The notes under the pieces are model-generated. The model was not told the DNA's origin. It ran no database searches and saw only the letters and a list, made by a program, of their open reading frames with translations. Shown here piece after piece: positions 51,067 through 60,195 of a stretch of DNA of 64,000 bases; positions within the stretch are counted from its first letter, which is position 1, and every line of letters begins with the position of its first letter. A program made the translations under genes and the position numbers. The DNA comes from Sedimentisphaerales bacterium. Lineage in GTDB: Bacteria; Planctomycetota; Phycisphaerae; Sedimentisphaerales; SM23-30. The stretch covers positions 124,001 through 188,000 of the forward strand of contig JANQJS010000019.1 of assembly GCA_028281535.1 (NCBI GenBank), read 5' to 3'.

Positions 51067-52932
51067 GTGAATCCATATGGTCGTAACGAAATGAGTAAAA
51101 TGTCAAGCAATCATATGAAAGTGACGCCAGCGTTGAATGGGTTGGATACCAGTGATGGTGTCTCCAGTTTAGCGCAAACGTTGAATCAACGAATGTTTTG
51201 CTTGATGATGTTTATCGGGATCTTTCTTTTGGCTTTGGCGATTCGATTGTTATATTTATATGATATTTCTGGTACACCTGCCTTTTTACCGATTACGATT
51301 GATGCCAATGGGTATCACAAAGTGGCCAAAGAATTTTCTGAAACAGGTAATATGCCTATTCGTTTTTTCTATCAACCGATTTTTTATCCCTTGTTTTTGT
51401 CTTATATTTATAAAGTGTCTGGTGCCTCCATACTTGCAGCAAAAGTGATTCAAGCAATTATTGGTGCATTCGCTTGTTCATTTGGAGCCCTCTTAGGTGT
51501 GAAGCTCTTTAATCGGGCGACAGGTGTGATTGCCGGTTTGATGCTTTCCTTGTATGGCCCCATTATCTTTTTCCAAATGCAACTAGTGGGTGAAAGCCTG
51601 GCGATTTTCTGGGCCTTGCTGCTCATTTTCCTGTTTCTAAAATTAGAAGAAAAAACAACCTGGTTTCGCGGCCTTATGCTAGGGTTATGCTGTGGTCTGT
51701 CTGTAGTGACGCGTCCAACCTTTGCATTGTTCATCCTGTTTGCCGGGATCTGGCTTATTGTTCGTTGGGTTCAGAAAAAAGAAGCGATTAGGCCCTTAGT
51801 GGTATGCTTGGTTTTGAGTATCGTTGGTTTGTTATCAATCCTTTTGCCGATAGGTTTTTTGACACTCGAGCAAACCGGGAGTTTTACCTTCTTGCCGGGT
51901 AATGGTGGTTTGGCATTATATTTAGGTAACAACCCTGAGTCGGATAAGACTTTAACCGCACGGCCAGGACCTGATTACAAATATGTGACAGACTTACCGC
52001 AACGTGAAGGGCTTGAAGAATTTAAAGCGCAGGGTATCACGAAAATTACACCCAAGCATCAAGAAGCCTACTTTTATCAAAAAGTTAAAGACTACATGAA
52101 TAATGATCCGGTGGGATATTTTAAAGGTTTGGCCAGTAAGGGAGTGCAGTTTGTTTGCCCTCGTGAAATACCCAACAGTGAAGATATTTATCTTTTTCAC
52201 GAGTGGTCATTTTTACTCAAAGTATTAACTTGGAAAATCGGTGGTTTTGGTTTTCCTTTTGGAATCGCTTTTCTGTTTGCTTTGATAGGTATGATTTATT
52301 ATTGGCGAACTTTATTAGGCCCACTTTTGATCATGATCTTATTTTATTCACTTTCAATTATCCTCGTGAATGTTTGTGGACGCTATCGTATTCCTATGGT
52401 AGGTCCCATGTTGATTTTTAGCGCGGCAGGTGTTGTTGCCTTTAGTGTGATGTTAAAACATAAACAATGGCTTCGGTTGTTAGCGACAGTCGTTTTGCCA
52501 GTTGTCGTTGTTATTTTATTAAGTTTTTCCGGCCCATATGCATTGGAAAAGATTAATCATAAATCTGAATTAATGAACTACATAGCAAACTATCAACAAA
52601 CGCAAGGAGAGACCGAAGCTGCCTTTTTGAATTTTAAAAAGTCGGTTGAACTGAATCCAGATTATGCCAAAGGGCATCAGGATTTGGCGGTGGCTTATTA
52701 TTTAAAAAATCAAGTCGCTGAATCCATGAAGCATTTGAAAAAAGCCGTTGAAATTACACCTTATTTTACAACGGCTCGAATGAACCTTGCGGCAATGTAT
52801 GAGATGAATCAACAAATCAATGAAGCGGAGGCTCAGTATAGACAGGTGCTCAAGCATGAGCCTTACCATACCCAAGCCAAAGAGAAATTGAAAAAGATTC
52901 TCCAATATAAAAAAGATAACTTCCTGCAATAA
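51067..52932 (+). CDS. Membrane glycosyltransferase (GT39-like) with C-terminal TPRs
   Basis: 621 residues from GTG 51067, with AAGAAG touching it; ATG 51091 is an alternative. About ten membrane helices (37-480). The first periplasmic loop has DANGYHKVAKEF and FYQPIFYPLFL, the Asp and aromatic pattern of PMT/ArnT-type lipid-linked-sugar transferases. VVTRPTFALFI and GRYRIPMVGPMLIF are also typical of them. Residues ~515-610 are TPR-like: AAFLNFKKSVELNPDYAKGH, ESMKHLKKAVEITPYF and EAEAQYRQVLKHEPYH. It is probably a cell-envelope or protein glycosyltransferase. Placed between argC and argJ; 12 bases to argJ. Confidence 0.77.
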   Translation: MNPYGRNEMSKMSSNHMKVTPALNGLDTSDGVSSLAQTLNQRMFCLMMFIGIFLLALAIRLLYLYDISGTPAFLPITIDANGYHKVAKEFSETGNMPIRFFYQPIFYPLFLSYIYKVSGASILAAKVIQAIIGAFACSFGALLGVKLFNRATGVIAGLMLSLYGPIIFFQMQLVGESLAIFWALLLIFLFLKLEEKTTWFRGLMLGLCCGLSVVTRPTFALFILFAGIWLIVRWVQKKEAIRPLVVCLVLSIVGLLSILLPIGFLTLEQTGSFTFLPGNGGLALYLGNNPESDKTLTARPGPDYKYVTDLPQREGLEEFKAQGITKITPKHQEAYFYQKVKDYMNNDPVGYFKGLASKGVQFVCPREIPNSEDIYLFHEWSFLLKVLTWKIGGFGFPFGIAFLFALIGMIYYWRTLLGPLLIMILFYSLSIILVNVCGRYRIPMVGPMLIFSAAGVVAFSVMLKHKQWLRLLATVVLPVVVVILLSFSGPYALEKINHKSELMNYIANYQQTQGETEAAFLNFKKSVELNPDYAKGHQDLAVAYYLKNQVAESMKHLKKAVEITPYFTTARMNLAAMYEMNQQINEAEAQYRQVLKHEPYHTQAKEKLKKILQYKKDNFLQ

Positions 52933-52944
52933 GGATTTAATATA

Positions 52945-54147
52945 ATGAAAAATCATACACTCACTGGTCCAAAAGGATTTCGTGTTTCTGCCGTTAAAGC
53001 GGGTATCAAAGCCAGCGGCAAACTCGATCTGGGCCTGATCATTGCGGACAAACCTTGCGTCGCGGTAGGGATGTTCACACAAAATAAAATCGTTGCCTCG
53101 GCTGTGACTGTTAGCAAGGAGCATCTTTCCAATAACAAAGCACAAGCGATTTATGTCAATGCGGGCAACGCCAATGCCTGCACTGGCCAAAAAGGCCATA
53201 ACGATTCGGTGACCATCGCCGAAAAAGTCGCCGAGCTGTTTGAACTGACACCAGAAAATGTATTAGTCGCATCGACTGGAATTATTGGCGAAATGCTGCC
53301 GATGGGTAACGTTCTTAATGGCATCGAAAAAGCCGCTGAGAAAATTGATCAAGGTTCGCGTGGTGCTAAGCGTTTTGCCAAGGCAATTATGACCACTGAT
53401 ACTAAAGTGAAAACCGCTTATGCCGAGGTCAAGCTGGGAAGCAAAATCGTTCGTTTAGCCGCGACGGTTAAAGGTGCTGGTATGATTGCTCCTAATATGG
53501 CGACCATGCTCTGTTTTATAACGACCGATGTTAATATCTCTCCAGCATTATTAAAACGTGCCCTTAAAGATACGGTCGAAATCACATTTAATAAAGTGAC
53601 AATCGATAAACATGAAAGTACCAACGATTCCATTTTTGCTTTAGCTTCCGGTTTAGCTGAAAATAACAAGATCAGCAAACAAGACCTGAATTATCGAAAA
53701 TTTGCCAAAGCCCTTTGGGAGATTTGCGATGACTTGGCCCAGCAAATGGCCGCCGATGGCGAAGGTGCCAATAACGCTGTGACTGTTAAAGTGGCTGGTG
53801 CTGCTAATGCAACTGACGCTCACAATGCTGTGCGAGCCATTGTCGATAGTCCACTCGTGCGTTGTGCATTTCATGGCGCCGATCCAAACTGGGGACGTAT
53901 CGTCAGTGCAGTAGGTTTTAGCGGCGCAAAATTCAACGAATCCAAACTAAGCTGCAAAATCGCAGATACGTTTGTGTATCGTAATGGCAAACCCGCAGAC
54001 TTTGATTTCAAGGCCCTCTCCAAACAAATGAAAGAAAAAGAGTGGCAAGTCCTTGTCAACCTTGGTGCAGGCAAACACGAAGACTTCTGCTACACTTGTG
54101 ATTTATCGCGTGACTATATCACCATCAATGCAGATTATCATACATGA
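52945..54147 (+). CDS. argJ: Bifunctional ornithine acetyltransferase / N-acetylglutamate synthase
   Basis: 400 residues; AAGGA ahead of the ATG. Self-processing site AGMIAPNMATMLCF, with nucleophile Thr187, then FNKVTIDKHESTNDSIFALA and FHGADPNWGRIVSAVGFS. It recycles the acetyl group from N-acetylornithine to glutamate in the cyclic arginine pathway. Complete, and it goes with argC; no argB or argD is in view. Confidence 0.97.
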   Translation: MKNHTLTGPKGFRVSAVKAGIKASGKLDLGLIIADKPCVAVGMFTQNKIVASAVTVSKEHLSNNKAQAIYVNAGNANACTGQKGHNDSVTIAEKVAELFELTPENVLVASTGIIGEMLPMGNVLNGIEKAAEKIDQGSRGAKRFAKAIMTTDTKVKTAYAEVKLGSKIVRLAATVKGAGMIAPNMATMLCFITTDVNISPALLKRALKDTVEITFNKVTIDKHESTNDSIFALASGLAENNKISKQDLNYRKFAKALWEICDDLAQQMAADGEGANNAVTVKVAGAANATDAHNAVRAIVDSPLVRCAFHGADPNWGRIVSAVGFSGAKFNESKLSCKIADTFVYRNGKPADFDFKALSKQMKEKEWQVLVNLGAGKHEDFCYTCDLSRDYITINADYHT

Positions 54148-54160
54148 TTTTTTTCTCTCT

Positions 54161-54230
54161 GTAGGCTGACCAGCTTCTGGCCGGCACTATTGGTTAAATG
54201 AAATGCCGGGCAAGCAGCTGCCCGGCCTAC
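54161..54230. repeat. REP-like inverted repeat pair
   Basis: GTAGGCTGACCAGC... (54161-54186) and ...GCAGCTGCCCGGCCTAC (54204-54230) are imperfect inverted copies. The right unit has an inner hairpin GCCGGGCA/TGCCCGGC. It follows argJ within 15 bases, filling most of the gap before the P-loop gene. Confidence 0.65.
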
Positions 54231-54249
54231 TTGGTCGAGATTACGTAAA

Positions 54250-54804
54250 ATGAACCGGATAATTGTGGTTGGAACAACAGGAAGTGGGAAATCTACTTTA
54301 GCAAAGAAGATTTCTCGTGAATTGAATTATAAATATATTCAGCTCGATGCTCTTTTTTGGAAACCGAATTGGACGCAGCCGTCTAATGAAGAGTTTTTGG
54401 AAAAATTACAAATAGAAATATCTAGTGATTGTTGGATAATAGATGGCAATTATGGACAAACCCATCCTCTAACCTGGGCAAAAGCAGATTGTGTTATATG
54501 GATTGATCTGCCTTTATGGAAGACCTTATATCATAATATCATCAGGTCTGTTAAACGATCTATCAGGCGAGAAGAACTTTGGCAAGGCACGGGTAATAGA
54601 GAGTCCTTCAAAAGAATGTTTTCCAAAGATTCAATCATTCTCTGGCTTTTGAAAACCTATAAATCTAATATTAAGTTATACGAAAGCAGAATGAAAGACG
54701 CTGCTTACTCACATATCAAATTTGTTAGATTAAAGTCACGTAAGGAAATCAAAAACTGGGTGGCCGCCTCAGTTCGCCAAAGGCGAAATGGGGATGAAGA
54801 ATAG
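54250..54804 (+). CDS. P-loop nucleoside-kinase-like protein (FlaR/adenylate-kinase-like) ending in a dispersed repeat
   Basis: 184 residues. Walker A VVGTTGSGKSTLAKKI, YIQLDALFWKPNWTQ, a C-W-I-I-D-G-N-Y segment, DCVIWIDLPLWKTLY and a lid-like RSIRREELWQGTGNRESFK: the pattern of AAA_18/FlaR-type adenylate-kinase-like proteins of unsettled substrate. The 40 bases 54757-54796 are a copy of dispersed repeat C, so the last ~16 residues (WVAASVRQRRNGDEE) are largely repeat-encoded, possibly after the native end was replaced. Confidence 0.8.
   Translation: MNRIIVVGTTGSGKSTLAKKISRELNYKYIQLDALFWKPNWTQPSNEEFLEKLQIEISSDCWIIDGNYGQTHPLTWAKADCVIWIDLPLWKTLYHNIIRSVKRSIRREELWQGTGNRESFKRMFSKDSIILWLLKTYKSNIKLYESRMKDAAYSHIKFVRLKSRKEIKNWVAASVRQRRNGDEE
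54757..54796 (+). repeat. Dispersed repeat family C, copy within a coding sequence
   Basis: 38 of 40 bases match the reverse complement of 28119-28158, including the TTCGCC/GGCGAA hairpin. It encodes the C-terminus of the P-loop protein. Confidence 0.85.
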
Positions 54805-54823
54805 TTGGAGTGACTAATCATGA

Positions 54824-54900
54824 CTCGCTAATGGCTAGCGAGCAACGCGAGCGGGTAAGTGACCACAAGATCGCGGCGGTAAAAGGTGCCTTTGGCACCT
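54824..54900 (-). repeat. Dispersed repeat family D, copy 2, just past the topA stop
   Basis: Same block order as 38746-38820. It has an internal hairpin CTCGCTA/TAGCGAG and ends with hairpin AGGTGCC-ttt-GGCACCT, which overlaps the last two bases of the topA stop codon. Confidence 0.75.
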
Positions 54901-57562
54901 AGGAGGCTTTTTTTCGGGCGGTGGTTTTCTTTTTAGTAGTTTTTTTCTTGGTCGCTTTTTTCGTGGTTTTTTTGGCTACAGCTTTCTTGGTAGTGGTTCC
55001 GCCTTTGGCTTCTTTTTCGGCTTTCTTTTTGCGTTGAGCTGCACCTTCAGCTGAAACCACGCGGATCTTTTTGCCTTTCGCGGCAAACTCATCGGCAATT
55101 TCTAAAGCCTTGGCAACTTTGTTTTCTTTGGCTTTGATCGTGGCGTCAGGTAAACCCTTTGTGTCACGGATTAGAACAAAACCGCCGCCATGGTATTGTT
55201 TTGAAATGCGTTTTTTGACCTTGGTGGTTTCATCCAGCATTGTCTGGCATTCTTCCAGTGTCAATTTTGATGGATCCGTTTCTTTTGGAACCTTGGCATT
55301 TTTCAAACCGTCCGTAATAAAAGGTCCCCAGCGGCCATCGATCACTTGAATTGGTGACCCTTCAAACAACGCGAATTCTTTTTCTGCATCCGCTTTTTTC
55401 TTTTCTTCGATAATACCCAAAACATCATCCATCATCGCGGTGTGCGGATCCAAAGGTTCGATGGAGACATTGTGTGGAAATAGATCAATACCTTTGACGA
55501 CATTTTCCTCAAAGTACATATCGATTTCTTTATTCATATACTTGGCATATGGCCCAAAGCGTCCCGTATTGACATAGACTTCTTCGCCGTCAGGCGTTTC
55601 ACCCAAGCAGCGAGGTAAATCAAACAGCGGCAGCACTTCTTCCAGTGTGACCGTGCTCATTTTCTGATCAGGTCGCAGGCCAGCAAATTGTGGTTTTTCT
55701 TCATCATCGCGATGACCAATTTGAGCATACGGACCAAAGCGTCCAATTTTTACTGAAATTGGTTTACCCGTTTTGGGATCGGTGCCTAATTCACGCGTTT
55801 GCGATGCTTCTTCGCGCGAGACATCTTCAGCTTTGATGACATCTTTGTGGAATGGATCGTAAAACTCTGCGATCATATCCTGCCATTTCATTTTACCTTC
55901 AGCAATCTGGTCAAACTCGGCTTCCACATTAGCGGTAAAGTTATAATCAATCACTTCGGTAAAGTGTTTCACCAGGAAATCGGTGACAACGCCAGCAATA
56001 TCCAGTGGAAAAAGTTTTCCTTTATCCGCGCCGGTGATTTCTGTTTTATCTTCACGATTAATGGCATCGTTTTGCAATGCCAAGATGCGTATTTCGCGTT
56101 CAGTGCCAGGGCGTTCTGCTTTTTCAACATAACCTCGATCCTGGATCGTTGAAATCGTCGGGGCATAGGTCGAAGGACGACCAATACCCATTTCTTCCAA
56201 CTTTTTAACTAGAGCTGCTTCAGTATAACGAGCGGGTGGCCGGCTAAAGCTTTCCTGGGCACGCATTACGTCCAGATCCAGTGTTTGTCCAACTTCTAAT
56301 GTTGGCAGTTTTTTGTCATCTGCACCATTGTCCTGGTACACTTTGAGGAAACCATCAAAAGTGATGACTTCGCCTTTTGCGACCAGTTGTTCGTCAACGG
56401 TTGAAACATTGATCTTAGCCGTGGTACGTTCGAATTCCGCTTCAGCCATCTGTGACGCCATGGTGCGTTGCCAGATCAACTCATATAAACGTTGTTCATT
56501 TTTTTCGCCCTTGACTTCCGGTTTACTCAAGTCGGTTGGACGAATCGCTTCGTGAGCTTCCTGAGCATCTGCTTTGTTCGTTTTATAACGACGGGTGTTC
56601 ACATAGCGATCGCCATATTGTCCGCCGATATAATTTGAAGCTTGTTCGAGTGCCAATTCAGATAAATTCACCGAATCGGTTCGCATGTAAGTGATTTTAC
56701 CTGACTCATATAAACGTTGTGCAACGACCATGGTTTGCTTAACAGAAAATCCCAATTTCTGGGATGCGGCCTGTTGCAGCGTTGATGTTGTAAAAGGGGG
56801 TCTGGGCGAGCGTTTGGCTGGCTTTTGTTCCAGGCTATCAACGGTATAAGTCGCACCTTTGACACTTTCCAAAAAGCCGTTCGCTTCATCGAATGACTCT
56901 TTGTTTTTAGGCAGTCCTGCTAGCAGGGTTTCTTTTTTGCCGTTGTCAAATTCGGCCGTTACTTTGAAGGTTGATTCAGATGTAAACGCTTCAATTTCGC
57001 GTTCACGCTCCACAACGATTCGGACAGCAACGGATTGTACACGTCCTGCAGAAAGGCCTGTTTGGATCTTTTTCCAGAGGATCGGCGAAAGTTCATAGCC
57101 CACCAATCGATCCAATACGCGCCGCGCCTGTTGGGCATTGACCAGATCTAAATCGATGTTGCGAGGGTTCTCGATCGCATTCAAGATGGCCGGCTTGGTA
57201 ATTTCATGAAAGACAATACGCTTGGTGTTGGATTCATCCAATTCGAGCGCTTCGACCAGGTGCCAGGCGATGGCTTCTCCTTCGCGATCTTCATCGCTTG
57301 CGAGCCAGACGGTTTGGCATTTGGTTACTTCTTTTTGCAACTCTTTTATATTGTCTTCTTTATTTTGGCTGATCTCGTAGGTGGGCTCAAATCCATTCTC
57401 AATATCGATGGAAATGCCCTTTTTGGGTAGATCTCGTATGTGGCCAAAGCTCGACTTCACGGTAAAGTCTTTGCCTAGAAATTTCTCGATTGTTTTGGCT
57501 TTCGCTGGTGATTCCACGATCACCAGTGATTTTCCATTGCCTGAGGCTTTTGAGCTTGCCAT
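54899..57562 (-). CDS. topA: DNA topoisomerase I
   Basis: 887 residues. Toprim domain: LVIVESPAKAKTIEKFL and WLASDEDREGEAIAWHL. Active Tyr292 in ITYMRTDSVNLS. GRPSTYAPTISTIQDRGYVEK marks domain III-IV. The C-terminal part has topo-C repeats (RFGPYAQIGHRD, TGRFGPYAKYM, DGRWGPFITDGL) instead of Cys zinc fingers, and a Lys/Thr-rich tail (KKTTKKATKKKTTKKKTTAR) of histone-like character that would bind DNA. It relaxes negative supercoils. A long intergenic region (57563-57956) precedes it. Confidence 0.97.
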   Translation of the reverse strand: MASSKASGNGKSLVIVESPAKAKTIEKFLGKDFTVKSSFGHIRDLPKKGISIDIENGFEPTYEISQNKEDNIKELQKEVTKCQTVWLASDEDREGEAIAWHLVEALELDESNTKRIVFHEITKPAILNAIENPRNIDLDLVNAQQARRVLDRLVGYELSPILWKKIQTGLSAGRVQSVAVRIVVEREREIEAFTSESTFKVTAEFDNGKKETLLAGLPKNKESFDEANGFLESVKGATYTVDSLEQKPAKRSPRPPFTTSTLQQAASQKLGFSVKQTMVVAQRLYESGKITYMRTDSVNLSELALEQASNYIGGQYGDRYVNTRRYKTNKADAQEAHEAIRPTDLSKPEVKGEKNEQRLYELIWQRTMASQMAEAEFERTTAKINVSTVDEQLVAKGEVITFDGFLKVYQDNGADDKKLPTLEVGQTLDLDVMRAQESFSRPPARYTEAALVKKLEEMGIGRPSTYAPTISTIQDRGYVEKAERPGTEREIRILALQNDAINREDKTEITGADKGKLFPLDIAGVVTDFLVKHFTEVIDYNFTANVEAEFDQIAEGKMKWQDMIAEFYDPFHKDVIKAEDVSREEASQTRELGTDPKTGKPISVKIGRFGPYAQIGHRDDEEKPQFAGLRPDQKMSTVTLEEVLPLFDLPRCLGETPDGEEVYVNTGRFGPYAKYMNKEIDMYFEENVVKGIDLFPHNVSIEPLDPHTAMMDDVLGIIEEKKKADAEKEFALFEGSPIQVIDGRWGPFITDGLKNAKVPKETDPSKLTLEECQTMLDETTKVKKRISKQYHGGGFVLIRDTKGLPDATIKAKENKVAKALEIADEFAAKGKKIRVVSAEGAAQRKKKAEKEAKGGTTTKKAVAKKTTKKATKKKTTKKKTTARKKAS

Positions 57563-57624
57563 ATCTTAAGTGTTTCCCAGTAAAAAGGTTATGTTTTTAC
57601 TTGTTCCTACTATCGTTTCGTACT

Positions 57625-57654
57625 ATTTTACGACTGTTGATTCCTATCGGTCAA
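57625..57654 (-). promoter_or_regulatory. Candidate sigma70 promoter for topA
   Basis: TTGACC (5/6) and TAAAAT (5/6) on the minus strand with 18 bases between; leader about 55 bases. The rest of 57655-57956 shows no other element I could support. Confidence 0.52.
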
Positions 57655-57956
57655 ATGAATCACAAACCTGACAATTAATTTGTGAATGGGATTATCACTC
57701 CAGCAAGATATTGTCAAGGTCTTTTATCCGGACGGGTTGGAAAATGTTTTATGACATGTGTTGTAATGCTTTGTTAAATAAGGGGTTATAAATATTGGAA
57801 AAATATTGCCTTGCCAAAATTATCATGATAGAATTAAGGATTCTTGACTTTGAAAAAAAATAAGTCTGTCCTATATTCTTTTCAATTCCAGGGCTATCTG
57901 GTAGGGATGATTCGATAGATTTATACTTAAATACTTGATTTATATGGAGTTGTAGT

Positions 57957-60140
57957 ATGTCGGCAATGAAATGGTTTCGCAAGCATAACAAAAAGTTACT
58001 CGTCGGTTTGGGAGGACTCTTGATGGTCTGTTTCTCAATTCCTCAATTGGGAAGTGGCGGTGGTGCTTCGAGAAAAGATCTCACGATTGGAAGTTATGTC
58101 GATTTGTTTGGAGATAAAAATGAGTTGACAACTGAAATGGTGAGCCAGGCAGGGCGTGAATTGCTTGTCTTGCAAGAGTTGAATTATTATGTTCTTTTTC
58201 TTTGCTCTCAGCAAGTATTAGGAGTGGACAATGCTTCATTGTTCGCGATTTCAAGTCATGTTTTCTATCCGCATCAACAAAAAGCAGATAGCATTGTCGC
58301 AGATCTGAAACGCTTAACGACAGACTTGGACCTTGAGGATACGAGTTTGGTTGATGGTTACATTGAGTCGTATAGTAATACCGATAGTTCCAGTGCCGTT
58401 AGGCATTATTTGCTTTTAAGCCAGGAAGCTAACCAGGCTGGTTTTATTGCTTCGCAATCTCAGGTAACAGAGTTGTTAAAGCTTCGCGAGCAGTTTATTT
58501 CTCAGCAGCAAGGGTTGCCAGCTGTTAGTGCTATCAAGCGGCGTCACAGACTGACAGATAAGCAATTAGTCCAAGTTGTTGGAAATTATATTTCGGTCAT
58601 GCAGTATGCCATGTCTGTGACGAATGATCTTTCAATTAGCGAGCAGCAACTTAAGCATGCAGTGAATAATGTGACCAGCTTTGATAAAATTTTAGGTGAA
58701 TATGCTGAATTCCCAGTCAATCAGTTTGTCTCAAAAGTTACTGAGCCAACAGAGGCTGATTTGCAAGCTCAATTTGAATCGTATAAAGCTGTCGCACCAA
58801 GTCCTGGTGATGATGAAAACCCATTTGGTTTTGGTTACTTATTACCGGATCGTGTACAGATTGAAGTTTTGGGTGTGGATGTTTCAAAATTTAACACCAG
58901 AGAAAAAGAGGCGTTTAAGCAACTTTCTGTGGTAGAGCAGGAAGAGCAGTTGCAAGCTTTCTGGTCAGATAATCGTGCTAATTATACGAAAGTTCCTGTC
59001 GCTGACCCAGAAAACCCAAATGCCCCTCGGACCCCAATTGAAAAGAGCTTTGATGAAGCCATCAATGAAGTACGGACTGGTTTAATCGAACAAAAAGCTT
59101 ATAACGCTGCCAGTGACTTTTTGGCGAACGTTAAAGCAGAATTTGATAAAATGCCAGCAAGTGATTTGGGTGTCTTTTCAAAATTGAATAAATCGTTTAA
59201 TACAGAGCAGACACCTTTAGTGTATAAAAAAACGGATTATTTATCACGCCAAACGATTTCAAGAAATGTGACTCATATTAATCAGGTCAGCTATGATGGG
59301 AAACCCGTCGTCGAAGCGTTATTTTCGGCTAAGCTGTTGCAGGAGGACGGTGCTGTTGCGGCTTCAAACGCATTGCAGCTTAATGATGTTATAGGGCCTT
59401 TAGAAGCACAAAGTTTTGGTAATAGTGCACCTTATGGCATCTACATGTATCGTCTAATTGGAGTGGATAAGTCTCGTTTAGCCACTGGGCTTTATGATGA
59501 TGGCAGTAAAGGGCAATCCGCTTTGGACAGCGAAACCCCTGAAGCGTCATCCTTATATACGCGTGTGACATCAGATTGGAAAAATGTTCAGGCCATGGAG
59601 CTTGCAAAGCAGGCCGCGGATAACTTCGCTAAAGATGCCAAGGAAAATTGGGAGCAAGCCTGGGCTGCGGTCAATGATTCATTGAAGCCTGATGATAAAA
59701 AAGGAGATGCATCAGCTCCTAATCCTTTAAGAACGGCAACCTTGACTTCCATACGTCAAAAAATTGATAGCTTAAGACAGCAGGCTGGATCAAACCGGCA
59801 ATTTGCATCTTATTTCCAATCGATGATCCAGCAAGATCAGAACTTTTTAACGAAAGTTGTCAAGGCCGCTCAGAGCTATCTGAACGATTCAGCGGATGCC
59901 TTGTTGACCATTGACAATACCACAAATATGCAGTCCCGATCATTTTTGGTATTTAAATCTATTGATTTGCCAGAAACATCGTTGAATGACTATCTTCAAC
60001 GTAAAGCCCGTGTGTCCAAAGAATTGATTATTAGTCAACAGTCTGTAGCGATTCTTGGGCTCTTGAGCCCTGCCGGTATTGATCAGCGTCATCAGTATGC
60101 TGCCTTACAAGTTGAAGAAACAGCTGAAGCCGGCCAGTAG
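57957..60140 (+). CDS. SurA/PpiD-like membrane-anchored periplasmic protein
   Basis: 727 residues; GGAG seven bases before the ATG. An N-terminal anchor (KLLVGLGGLLMVCFSIPQL) precedes a long helical region of SurA/PpiD N-domain type: LVLQELNYYVLF, a DKQLVQVVGNYISVMQ helix, SVTNDLSISEQQLKHA and PTEADLQAQFESYKAV. No clear parvulin signature could be found, so isomerase activity is doubtful. The C-terminus is Gln/Ala-rich. It likely chaperones exported proteins. murJ follows closely. Confidence 0.6.
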   Translation: MSAMKWFRKHNKKLLVGLGGLLMVCFSIPQLGSGGGASRKDLTIGSYVDLFGDKNELTTEMVSQAGRELLVLQELNYYVLFLCSQQVLGVDNASLFAISSHVFYPHQQKADSIVADLKRLTTDLDLEDTSLVDGYIESYSNTDSSSAVRHYLLLSQEANQAGFIASQSQVTELLKLREQFISQQQGLPAVSAIKRRHRLTDKQLVQVVGNYISVMQYAMSVTNDLSISEQQLKHAVNNVTSFDKILGEYAEFPVNQFVSKVTEPTEADLQAQFESYKAVAPSPGDDENPFGFGYLLPDRVQIEVLGVDVSKFNTREKEAFKQLSVVEQEEQLQAFWSDNRANYTKVPVADPENPNAPRTPIEKSFDEAINEVRTGLIEQKAYNAASDFLANVKAEFDKMPASDLGVFSKLNKSFNTEQTPLVYKKTDYLSRQTISRNVTHINQVSYDGKPVVEALFSAKLLQEDGAVAASNALQLNDVIGPLEAQSFGNSAPYGIYMYRLIGVDKSRLATGLYDDGSKGQSALDSETPEASSLYTRVTSDWKNVQAMELAKQAADNFAKDAKENWEQAWAAVNDSLKPDDKKGDASAPNPLRTATLTSIRQKIDSLRQQAGSNRQFASYFQSMIQQDQNFLTKVVKAAQSYLNDSADALLTIDNTTNMQSRSFLVFKSIDLPETSLNDYLQRKARVSKELIISQQSVAILGLLSPAGIDQRHQYAALQVEETAEAGQ

Positions 60141-60170
60141 AACGACGTAACTAAATTTGGAACAGTGCAT

Positions 60171-60189
60171 CTGGCAGGCGTCCTGCCAG
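60171..60189. repeat. Perfect hairpin between the SurA-like gene and murJ
   Basis: CTGGCAGG-cgt-CCTGCCAG, an eight-pair stem, without a T tract. It lies seven bases before the likely murJ GTG and may reduce expression or be a REP-like unit. Confidence 0.6.
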
Positions 60190-60195
60190 TTGTCA

